A stretch of 64,000 nucleotides of DNA from Ramichloridium luteum. Lineage: Eukaryota > Ascomycota > Dothideomycetes > Mycosphaerellales > Dissoconiaceae. The stretch's first letter is position 1. Every line of letters starts with the position of its first letter. Location: contig MTSC01000001.1 of the NCBI GenBank assembly GCA_002368545.1, forward strand, positions 1,179,018 through 1,243,017. The letters are read 5' to 3'. Positions 55,424 to 64,000 of the stretch are shown here, one piece after another. The position numbers and the translations under genes were made by a program. The notes below the pieces were generated by a model. The model worked only from the letters and a program-made list of their open reading frames with translations. It was not told the DNA's origin and did no database searches.

Positions 55424-57097
55424 TCAGAGAGGTCGGAATTTGCCAAAATTGCCCTCCACGGTCCACGTCGATCCTGATGCAGCGGGACCGATTCCGTTGG
55501 TCTCCTGTTCTGCTCCAGCCGTTGACGTTGACGTGTCAGCAGGACGCAGGGAGCGGAGCTCGCTACCAGCACCGTCACTGGCGTTGTTCTCGCTGTTGCT
55601 GCCGTCATTATCGTGGCTGGAAAGATTGAGTAGAGGCGGCAGACGGAAGGGTACGGCGGGATGCTGGTTCGACGGCGTCCAGTGGCCGAAGGTGTTTGGC
55701 CCTGAGAGGGGTGGCAATGCTCGTGGTCGTTGGGAGATGGAGATCGTGATGGGTGGTTTCGTGACTGATGGCGGCGCAACGGTGGTTGTTGGAGGAGCGT
55801 TGAAGGGGCTGGTGGGAGTTGGTGGTGGCCTGTGGAGGGGATTGCCGGTTGTTGGTGGAGTCCAGTAGGTGGCCGGGAGGGGGAGTTTGACGATTGATTT
55901 TGTGTTGGTGCTGTTTCTGGTGCTGGTGGTTCGAGGCTCCTCGACAGTGACAGCGGAATGCCCAGGAGAGCCATGAGTGTGCTCGACACGCTTGCGTGGC
56001 GGCGGCGCCGGCAATGTTTGGGGCTCGGTGATAGCCATGAAGGTCGCGCTGCGAGGTGTTGGGAGAGACGCCGGAGCTGAAGTTGAAGGCAAGCCGCCAT
56101 CTGACCATCCCGATTTCTCCCTGGTAGAGACATCCGCGCGACCGATTTCTACCGTAACACGGTGCTTGTCATCTGTGTTGCAATGTCTGTAAGTCTCAGT
56201 ACGTTGGATATCACAACGCTCATCTTCGTCGGTGGTACTAGGCTTACGCTTGATGACCTTCTGCTTATTCTTCTGCTTCTTCGCCTCCGGTTCCGGGGAG
56301 TTGCTCTTTTCCAGCTCGTCGTGCTTACGCTTGCTCGCTTTCTTGGTTGGCTTTGGCTTATCTTCCACCACCGTGACCCTCTTGGGCGCCCCGACAACCC
56401 GGAGTCCATGCCGCTTCTGCTCCGCCCGCAAGCGCGCCTGCACCACCGACTTCGCGACTCCCTCATCTTTGGCCGCCTCCTCGACCGCTCGCATGAGCCG
56501 CTTCTGCATCATACCCTTCTCAACGGCGACCTGCGAGCCTTCTGCCGAGGGGTGCGCGGCGTTGGTGCGCGCCACGATCTCTGCCATAGGCAGGTGACCA
56601 GCCAGTCGGAGCAGATTCTGGCCTTTGATGTACTCCAATGGCCCGGCGAAGACGTCGTCATCGGCCGTGCCGGCCGGGTAGACTTTCATTTCGCGGGAAT
56701 GACGGGCGCGCGGGCGTTCGCCGCCACGGAGGTTGGAGGTGGCAGCTGTGGATGTTTTGGACGACGGCGTGTGGCCTTCTTGGACCACTTGGCTCGTAGA
56801 TGCAGTAGAATCTTCGTCGGGCTCGTCACCGACGACTGCTGAGCCGCAATCTGAAGAGTAGCCAGAGCTTTTTGACGCAGGATACTGGTCTATGCGCTCG
56901 GTGGTCTCGGCGATCGACGAATGTTCATCGTTTCCAGAATGTGAACTTTGCACTGCTTGAACAGGAACAACAAGATGATCGACGCTTGACGATATGTGAC
57001 TCCGGTGAATGCCCAGCGAGCTGTTGTTGCCTAAACCAGGACCTGAAACCACGCCTTCACCTTCGGCCGAGTCATTCAAGATGAGACGTAGGTCCAT
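55424..57097 (-). CDS. probable nuclear protein of unknown function
   Basis: A single exon of 557 residues starting at the ATG at 57097; the frame extends upstream only to a TTG. It starts MDLRLILND. Residues about 148-232 (VFAGPLEYIKGQNLLRLAGH to RLRAEQKRHGLR) are the only ordered-looking part: a helical, charged block with two long helices. Next comes a strongly basic stretch with likely nuclear-localisation signals (PTKKASKRKHDELEK and EAKKQKNKQKVIKRK, about 250-287). The rest, mainly C-terminal, is Ser/Thr/Pro-rich and probably disordered. I recognise no DNA-binding or enzyme domain. Length, single exon and codon bias like its neighbours support a real gene. Context offers no functional clue: GDB1 is convergent and the upstream side is 2.7 kb of apparently empty DNA. 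Confidence 0.75.
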   Translation of the reverse strand: MDLRLILNDSAEGEGVVSGPGLGNNSSLGIHRSHISSSVDHLVVPVQAVQSSHSGNDEHSSIAETTERIDQYPASKSSGYSSDCGSAVVGDEPDEDSTASTSQVVQEGHTPSSKTSTAATSNLRGGERPRARHSREMKVYPAGTADDDVFAGPLEYIKGQNLLRLAGHLPMAEIVARTNAAHPSAEGSQVAVEKGMMQKRLMRAVEEAAKDEGVAKSVVQARLRAEQKRHGLRVVGAPKRVTVVEDKPKPTKKASKRKHDELEKSNSPEPEAKKQKNKQKVIKRKPSTTDEDERCDIQRTETYRHCNTDDKHRVTVEIGRADVSTREKSGWSDGGLPSTSAPASLPTPRSATFMAITEPQTLPAPPPRKRVEHTHGSPGHSAVTVEEPRTTSTRNSTNTKSIVKLPLPATYWTPPTTGNPLHRPPPTPTSPFNAPPTTTVAPPSVTKPPITISISQRPRALPPLSGPNTFGHWTPSNQHPAVPFRLPPLLNLSSHDNDGSNSENNASDGAGSELRSLRPADTSTSTAGAEQETNGIGPAASGSTWTVEGNFGKFRPL

Positions 57098-59828
57098 GAT
57101 CTTTATGAAAAGGAGTGTCGACTGCTCACTGACCAAAGAAAACGACAAAAAAAAAGCGAGTGACTATGCAGATCTCAAGAAAGACACACGCAACGATATG
57201 ATCCAAGGAGGGTGGGCAGAATGAAGAGAGGGTCTGTTCAGGAACTTTGTACTTACTCATACGACACACACCGGTTGAAGCTGAAGGTAGGACACAGATT
57301 GTGTTGAGGCAGCGGAGGTGGTGGTCCGACGCCCTTTGCACTTCCTTTCACCGTGGGTCGCTTTCCATCACCGGGCATATCTCAACGCCATCTAACACAT
57401 TTATTGCCGGCAGGGCATGTGTCAATGCCTGCCATGTTTCGGATATCGGCATGCTTAAGCTTTGATGCTTGGGAGTGATAGCAGAGTGTTGAGCATGCCA
57501 CAGATTCACAAACACCGTTTGCTCGTAGCGCCTTTTGGGGTTTCGACTCGACACAAAGAGGTGATTTCATGTTGCGAAGGAACTAATGGCTTCTCTCTCC
57601 TCGCGAGGCCCGGATACCTTAGTATCCTGGAGATGATCGACGATGCATGATCTACAACCTCGATCTTGCGCACGGCTTGTTCCATCAGTGGTGACTGCAG
57701 ACGAGAGATGTGGCGGTGGGGCGTGCCTGGTCATGTCACAATGTCGTTTGCTTCTTCGTATCTTGACCTAGACACAATTGGTGCTTGACGTTGATCATTA
57801 CATTAGCATCTCATGAACAAAGATTTCCGAGAGGATGTGAGTTCGCGGTTGGAGATGATCTTCGCCAACAACCCAACCGCCAGCGCGTCAGGATCTGCCC
57901 ATGGAGGCATCTTTTGAGAGCTTAACTGAGAGCAACATTGCTCCTAGCGGCCAGAGTCTCCAAATGCGTGTCAAGACTAACGATGATGTCTTCACGAGAG
58001 GACAACGATGTAAAGTTGAGCGCATTCGGCCGTGAAGTTGTACACTTAGATACCAGGCGGCTATTTTTCAGATCTATTCATAGAAACAAACGACTGCCAC
58101 GGCCTGAGCTCATGCATCTATGGCTGTAAGCCATGTGAGAAGAGAACGACGCGTGTATAGTGTTATTACCAGATCTGGGCCTTGTTGATCCGGCCGTGTC
58201 GTGCAGATTGTGCGTTCCGTCTTTAGTGATCCTCCCGATCCTTTCGGAGACGTCTCCCAAAATAGGTGCAGCGTCCATGCCCAGTCACCAAAGTGCGCGG
58301 CTTCGGCCGTGCCGACGCACTAATGCTCAGCCAGCGGATGGTCTCCGCACCGCGGCAGTTGGGCCGACTCATGCATGGATTACTGCAGCCATCACACGTA
58401 CACAAGATGCCACGCGCGAGCTCCCAACATGGCCTGCACGTGCATCGGCGGTTATCGACATGAGCGTGGGGTGATACGGTATGCTCGTGTTGGTGGCCTG
58501 GAGCCCAGCGATGAAGAGGGAAAGTGCGCTGTTCACTCGTCGTCATGCCCCAGCTTCTCATGGGGAATATTTACAATGAAGCCTGCTCGTTCTTGGCGCG
58601 ATATCGTTGCAAGAAAGGTCCAGGGATGACGAAAGAGAAGGTCCAAAAGACCCTGTTGTTTGGTCGTTCCTCTTCCAGCCTCCGCGCGCAACGAGGAGCC
58701 GGCGGTCAGGGCTGTTGGCATGGACATACGACGACACCCCATGAGCATTCGCGGCGATCCAAAAATACCGACATATTCACATCATCTTCCATTTTGCAAT
58801 TGCAAGAATTTGCCTCTGCGGCTAGCATTATTGGTGTTTCCCCGAAGACGTTGAATCCCGAAGTATGTGCATGTAGTGATCCAAGCACTGGGTCTGGGTT
58901 TGGGTCTGTTGGCATCAGCCAAGATCGGTACTGCAGATGCCGTTCGACCGCGGCCTGCCGCGGGCCATGATGCTTCTCGGCCGAGGAGGAAGCCCAGATC
59001 CGAGCTCCGATGCCGATGAATCAGCTACGATCAGCCTTGTGGAGTGGCACGCGTTCAATTGGTAGAGCTTGAGGATGATCATCACGTCTGGCAACTTCCG
59101 TGCGGCACAGCAAGCTCTTCAGCTCGAACTCAAACTCAGAGCACTAACCCACTCTTGACAAACAAGCGAGTAATGTTAATGTTGAGCATGAATCGATGAT
59201 GCAAGGTAAAATCGCATCACTGACCCCCAGGCATCCATGCAGCACTGACCGGTCCTCGTCACGTCTGCTGTGTGGTGACTCTAGTACATGTGCAGTGACG
59301 GGAAATCTTTTGGCTGCACACCGATCACCGGCGTCTCGACCCCGAGGCTCAAGGGCGGCATTAGTGCAAAGCAACACGACGCAATGCCCGCTAGTAGATG
59401 GACAGACAGAAAGCTTGGGAGCTGGTAGCGTTGGGGAAGGGATTCAGCCGATAACTACAGCATCACCTCAAGGGTGATTTAGCGCAGCCATGCGAGAATC
59501 CTTCGAGCGTTGCACCTGAGTCCACGAGCCAACCAGGGGAAGAAGCAAACGTAAACCCGCCTATCACTTCCTCGAAACAAGATTCGAGCCACGCCCTGTG
59601 GGGCCAATAGAATCATTACCGGTTTGCAGACCAATGTTATACAGAGCATGCGAAATTGTATTTCATCCTCCGACATCCCTCCAGAATCGGGCTTGCAGGA
59701 GGACATACATGTATCATATGAAACCCATCCACAGCAATCCATACGACTTTGGATCGCTGCTTCGCAAAGCCTTCCGCAGTGATCCTCGCGGCTATCCCAA
59801 GGAACGTGATATACCCGTATACGCCAAA
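57098..59828. promoter_or_regulatory. 2.7-kb divergent intergenic region, no gene recognised
   Basis: This region is shared by the orphan nuclear protein (minus) and the microexon regulator (plus). Numerous short frames on both strands have no domain. An upstream ATG in the frame of the regulator at about 59718 could extend its N-terminus. A tRNA-like D-arm string near 59053 lacks the rest of a tRNA. The region is long enough to hold a non-coding RNA, but nothing in the sequence proves one. Confidence 0.4.
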
Positions 59829-61443
59829 ATGCCCCGAGTAAGACCAGAGGACCGCAAGCGGGCGAAACGGCCGAAGACTCGGTCTGGTTGTCGTACTTGC
59901 AAAAGTCAGTCTATCGTCCAAGCCGCCATTTCCATCAAGATTGCATACTGATTATAATTACAGTGCGACGAATCAAGTGTGAGTGCACGAACAGCACACC
60001 ACATGCCACGCAACATGACTAATATATGCTCAAGGCGACGAGGCAAAACCTGCGTGCCATCGATGCACGTCTACTGGCCGGATATGCGACGGATACGATA
60101 CCGCGGTGCCCGTCGATAGCCCGATGATGCGCCAGCTTGAGCCGACGGCTGGAATCTTCGCCACCGCCCAAGAGCAGCAGGCGTTCCGATACCTGCAGGA
60201 GCGATCCATGAGCGTCTGCGGCCTCTCAGATTGCGGATTCTGGGATCGATGCGTCCTGCCCGCGATCAAAGATGATCCATCCACTCGGCACGCCGTGATG
60301 GCTCTAGCCAGCATGCATGAGCATTTTGAGCGAACCGGTACCACAAGCACTGATCACGATGGTTTCGCACTGAGCCAGTACAACCTCGCGATCCGAGAGC
60401 ATTTGAACGAGATGGGGTCGACTCGTGGCGACCCCACTTCTTTCAACTCCAACCTCGCCGTCTGCATGCTCTTTCTATGCATCGAGATGCTCCAAGGACA
60501 CATGTTGTCTGCTCTCTCATTAGTCAAAGGTGCGCGAAAATTGCTCAACGACCATCCGTCATGGGACAGCTTCGACGGCGTCGAATCATTCATCGGCCGC
60601 GTCGAGATCCAAGCAGTGGCGGTGTTCGGCCCACAAGCGATCGGACAGGAAACCCTCACGAGGGCATTACAGGCACCATTCAACATCGAAATGCCACTCC
60701 ACTTCAGCAGTCTTCGCGATGCTCGCCGATACCTGGACCTCTTCGTTTGGTGTCAAACGTTATCCAACCCGCTGCGCGAAGCCTTCGGAGAGCTCTGGCA
60801 AGACCCCACTGTCCTTCAGGCCTATAAGGGTCTCCTCGAAGCCTGGACGAGAGCCTTCGAACGCCTCGTCCTATCAATGGAGCGCGACCTCATCATCGCC
60901 GATGCCAGCGCCATCGCCGTGCTGCGGATCCGCCGCCTCATGTCCGCCACCAACCTCGACCTCGCTCTCCGCTACCCGGGCCTGCAGGACGAAGACACCG
61001 TCTGGGACGAATGCTACGCGACCTTCGCCAAGGTCGTCCAGCTGGCCGAGGGCGTCGTCACGGAGCAGGAGCACACCCAGCCGCGGCGGAGTGGCTACCG
61101 CTTCACGCTCGACGCCAGCATCAGCGGTCCGCTGCACGACGCCGCGCGCATGTGCCGGGACCCCGTCGTGCGGCGGCGCGCGCTCGCGTTGCTGCGCAGC
61201 ACGGCGTGCCGCGAGGGCCTCTGGGACGGTCATCTCGCCGCCAGCGTGGCGGAGCGCATCATCCGGCTCGAGGAGTCGTCGAACCTCGGGTCCGTGACGT
61301 GCGCGGCGGACGTGCGCGCATGGGCACGCGTCGGCACGGTCATGACGGTGTGCCAGCAGAGCCGGCGCGCGGCGTTCGTGGCGTATTCGACGCAGCTGCC
61401 GTCGACGATCGGTGTAACTTTTCAGGAAGAGATTGTATACTAG
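59829..61443 (+). CDS. Zn2Cys6 transcription factor with 15-nt microexon
   Basis: Three exons, 59829-59904, 59964-59978 and 60035-61443, give 499 residues. The two introns (59 and 56 bp) both cut the zinc cluster, leaving a 15-nt middle exon. Only this splicing restores C21-X2-C24-X6-C31-X6-C38-X2-C41-X6-C48 (GCRTCKMRRIKCDEAKPAC). The rest is a helical fungal-specific effector region without a separate named motif (SVCGLSDCGFWDRCVLPAI near residue 75, then VMALASMHEHFER). It should be a nuclear DNA-binding regulator. The start could be upstream at about 59718 (adding about 37 residues); I chose the ATG at 59829 because the basic RPEDRKRAKRPKTRSG run before the cluster is the usual layout. It converges with the FMO gene, 264 bp apart, which makes the FMO a possible target. 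Confidence 0.88.
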
Positions 61444-61707
61444 AGGGAACGAGTGGGCTTCATTCGTCATTGTTTATGATTTACGGCGGTTTATGCTGGG
61501 GCATGGCAAGGTGCATTATGGGGATAGGATGATTCTGCATTTGCAGCATGATTTGATGTGCCGAAACGATTATCATACACGAGCACATGAACACGGTCGC
61601 TGCAGAAAGCGCAAACGGCCTACTGAGAAGGGTCGAAACATCAGCTTATGATACCTTTGGCGCATTCCAGACGCCACAATTGCGTTCGTTTCATATATGG
61701 TCTATAT

Positions 61708-63258
61708 CTACGCTGAAGCTTCTACTGAAGATCTCTTCTCAAAATCAAACCCAATCTCTTCCAATGTCGTCTTCTGTAATCGCTCCTGGCCCAGACTGAG
61801 ATACGCCTGGCGAATCTTCGGGAACAGCTCCCGCATCCAGTACTGTTTAGGGCCCCATCGTGGCGGAGCTTTGCCAACAGAGCCTTCGCTGGCACCGCCC
61901 TGGGCCCAGTCGTGCAGCATATTAATATGATTCGCATCCTCCGGGAACTTGAACAGATGGAACGAGCGACCGGCTCCGCGCTCGGCAATCCGGTCGGCTT
62001 CCCATTCTGCCATCGCCTCTTCCGTCGGCAGGACGATTTGGCCAGAGAGCACTTTGGCGACGACAGCGCTCTGTGCCTCCACAAATGGAAATGGTATTAC
62101 CTTCTGTGGGAGACCCAGGAATATCAGCGTTGGTCGAGGTCGGTAGAAGATGTGATGGTAGAGATTCTGGACCCGCTCGCCGGTGCTGATCAATTCAGAG
62201 TTGGGAGCAGTGATACCGTTATGTGCGTGCTGCAAGAAGGGATATGAGTACAGATAGCCAGTGCAATACAAGATCGCATCGATATCATCTTCCGTAGTCC
62301 CGTCTTCAAAGCGAACCCCTCGCGTGGCAGGAATGTATTCTGCAATGGCCGGTCGCATGAGATACCGTGCCGGATCCTCTGCGAAGAGATATGAGGGCGA
62401 CCGAGTCGAGAAGATGAGCGGTAGAGAGCAGGCCTCGGCAATCTGTGCCCCAATATCACTCCCTGAGGCGGCGTTGCCGACCACGAGGACCTTCTGCCCA
62501 GCGTATTGCTCCGGACGGCGGTAAAACTTGGAATGCGAGATTCGGCCGGGATGCACAGCGTGCCATGATGCGATCCCGGGGACGTCAGGGATAAATGGAA
62601 CGTCATAGTGGCCACTGGCGACGATGACGGCATCGAAGGTGTCGGTATATCTGGAGTAATCGCCTGGGGTACCCAGATTTATGGGTTGCGCGGTCACCGT
62701 CCATTTATCGTCTATGGTCGGTTGTACATTCACCACTCTCGTCTTGAAGAGAATCAGATCTTTTATCTCGTCACTGTATTTCTCCACATATTCCAGGATT
62801 TCCGCGTGTCGTGGAAACAATGGGCATTCGGCCGGCCATTCCTGATCCGAGTATCCGACCAATCCACGAGGGATGTTAGCCTCGAGACGATCATACAAGG
62901 GCGTCAGTAGCTCCGGTCGATCGTTGGAGGTATCCTTCAAAGCAACGTCCGATCCAAATAGGGGATCGGTCTGCGGTATCGGGAACTCCGCAGGAAGACC
63001 CGGTTCTTTTATGGGTGTATAGTTCCATAAGCCTCCCACAGTGCCGCGTTGTTCGAAGATGACGATTCGCGTGAACTTCTTCTCCGCCAGAAGATACCTG
63101 CCACATGTTGCTGTTCAATCTGCGATGTCTGCGTTGATGGCTTGAGTCTCATGTTCTTACTTCGCTGCTGCAAGGCCGCTTGGTCCAGCGCCGATAATGC
63201 AGATTGACTTGGCGCTGATGGGTCTCCCTTTATGGGGCGGTCCCGCGGCTTCAGACAT
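61708..63258 (-). CDS. flavin-containing monooxygenase
   Basis: Two exons on the minus strand, 63258-63161 and 63097-61708, joined across a 63-bp intron (GTAAGA/GCAG), give 495 residues. The FAD motif is IIGAGPSGLAAA (about 21-32). The FMO identifying sequence HPGRISHSKFY follows IASWHAV, and the NADPH motif is LVVGNAASGSDIGAQIA. DAILYCTGYLYSYPF is the usual C-terminal FMO segment. This is the class B flavoprotein monooxygenase layout, oxygenating soft nucleophiles such as N or S compounds or making Baeyer-Villiger products. No membrane segment is clear, so it is probably cytosolic, as is usual for fungal FMOs. Exon 1 is required: without it the FAD glycine loop is lost. The promoter carries two small palindromes. 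Confidence 0.93.
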
Positions 63259-63918
63259 TTTCGACGTCGCTCCTTTCGCGACACTTGAGAACCCTGAATT
63301 GAAGCCCGAGCTGCTTTGACGAGGGAAGTAATTTCCGGAGTTTTACAAACAAGACGATATCGTCATCAATCTCTCAACGCCCGATCTCGGGTCCGGTTGT
63401 CACTTAGTCAGCCGTGAGCTGCGTCCCGATCGACCACGAAGTCGGCCCGATGTTCAGAGAAGGACAGGAACGCTATTTAGGTATCGGACTTGAAAGGTCA
63501 CCGATGTCATTCAAGTTTGAACTTGACCGGACAGTCTCAACCGAATACTCTGGCATCGTAACAAAATGACGTTGATGGAGGAGGGGCTGCGCAATTCGCC
63601 TGTTCGATAAATCAATATCTCCATGACACTTCCCTTGGTTGCAATGAATGGACATCGCGCCTTACTACGAGATTCGTATACAGTAATGTCGCTCATGGTT
63701 AGAATGTGCAACAAGGACACTTTTCGTATGTTCAGGACGTCGATCATTTCTGCCGTTCTTTCATGACGACCCTAGGGTTACCTTGTAGCACCAGCTTCAT
63801 CAGAGCGGGGTTATGTGTCAACGAATACAGACCAACGTTCATTTATGTTGGTAAGGAACAAGATACTCGACAACTCCAATAAACTAGAACCTGTGGAAGG
63901 TTGAAGTGATCGACTAAG
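63259..63918. promoter_or_regulatory. divergent promoter region, FMO and right-edge gene
   Basis: About 660 bp. It contains CCCGA-TC-TCGGG at 63380-63391 (CCG-N4-CGG), CAAGTT-TG-AACTTG at 63512-63525 and an ACCCTAGGGTTA telobox-like stretch near 63769-63780, the last about 140 bp before the right-edge start codon. Confidence 0.4.
63380..63391. promoter_or_regulatory. candidate Zn2Cys6 site CCG-N4-CGG in the FMO promoter
   Basis: CCCGATCTCGGG, an inverted repeat with a 2-nt centre about 122 bp upstream of the FMO start. Paired CCG/CGG triplets are the usual target of zinc-cluster regulators, one of which is encoded next door. Link inferred. Confidence 0.3.
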
Positions 63919-64000
63919 ATGGCCTCCCCAGTTCGCATTGTCCTCTGTGGCAAGCATCCGCCCATGGTAACCCAATTCGTCCAATTAATGAAACCCGAGT
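63919..64000 (+). CDS. unknown protein, N-terminal fragment
   Basis: The ATG at 63919 opens a frame that runs to the window end, giving about 27 residues starting MASPVRIVLCGKHPPM and reaching LMKPE. The pattern of a hydrophobic strand followed by CGK is compatible with a Rossmann-like or dehydrogenase N-terminus, but too little is visible to name it. Confidence 0.55.
   Translation, partial: MASPVRIVLCGKHPPMVTQFVQLMKPE

Noticed and set aside
59047..59075. tRNA-like string GTTCAATTGGTAGAGC
   Set aside because: It resembles a tRNA D-arm, but there is no matching acceptor stem, anticodon arm or GGTTCRA T-loop at the right distance.

Overview
The window is nuclear DNA of a filamentous ascomycete. 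Most genes have none to a few introns, usually 55-95 bp, with GTRAGT-type donors, CTRAC-like branch points and YAG acceptors. The proteins are typical of Pezizomycotina: CYP51, a GH17-But2 cell-wall glucanase, Zn2Cys6 regulators, a GCK-III kinase and a Dal5-type MFS carrier. The CYP51 protein reads most like those of Dothideomycetes (Mycosphaerella/Capnodiales type); that placement is from memory of the family, not from a search. No rRNA, tRNA, CRISPR array, intact transposon or telomere array was found.

Layout. 1-8.6 kb: the N-terminus of a Rossmann-fold protein, a divergent choline/ethanolamine-kinase-like gene, a secreted GH17 glucanase with a But2 domain, and the four-exon U1 snRNP gene PRP39. 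9-16 kb: a 2OG-Fe(II) dioxygenase-like gene and a large CaCA-type cation exchanger. 16.7-28.4 kb: mostly housekeeping genes on the + strand, namely condensin subunit Brn1/Cnd2, CYP51 and the proteasome adaptor ECM29, with a carboxymuconolactone-decarboxylase-like gene on the - strand. 30.4-37.6 kb: a Zn2Cys6 regulator and a Nak1/POD-6-like kinase, convergent across about 2.9 kb without a recognisable gene. 38-44.7 kb: a secreted M20 peptidase facing a secreted orphan protein, then an iron-type alcohol dehydrogenase facing an MFS transporter. 47-55 kb: the tRNA m1A58 methyltransferase subunit TRM61 and glycogen debranching enzyme, divergent. 55.4-63.3 kb: a nuclear-looking orphan protein, a Zn2Cys6 regulator whose zinc cluster is split by a 15-nt microexon, and a convergent flavin monooxygenase. 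The right edge has the first codons of another gene.

The genes do not form one pathway. The possible functional neighbourhoods are small: M20 peptidase with secreted orphan, Fe-ADH with MFS carrier, and Zn2Cys6 regulator with FMO. I see no clear new multi-gene system. The most notable local signals are the microexon in the regulator at 59.8 kb, an SREBP-like site upstream of CYP51, telobox-like motifs upstream of PRP39, several clean inverted repeats in intergenic DNA, the altered metal-ligand motif in the Fe-ADH, and three orphan or poorly characterised proteins.
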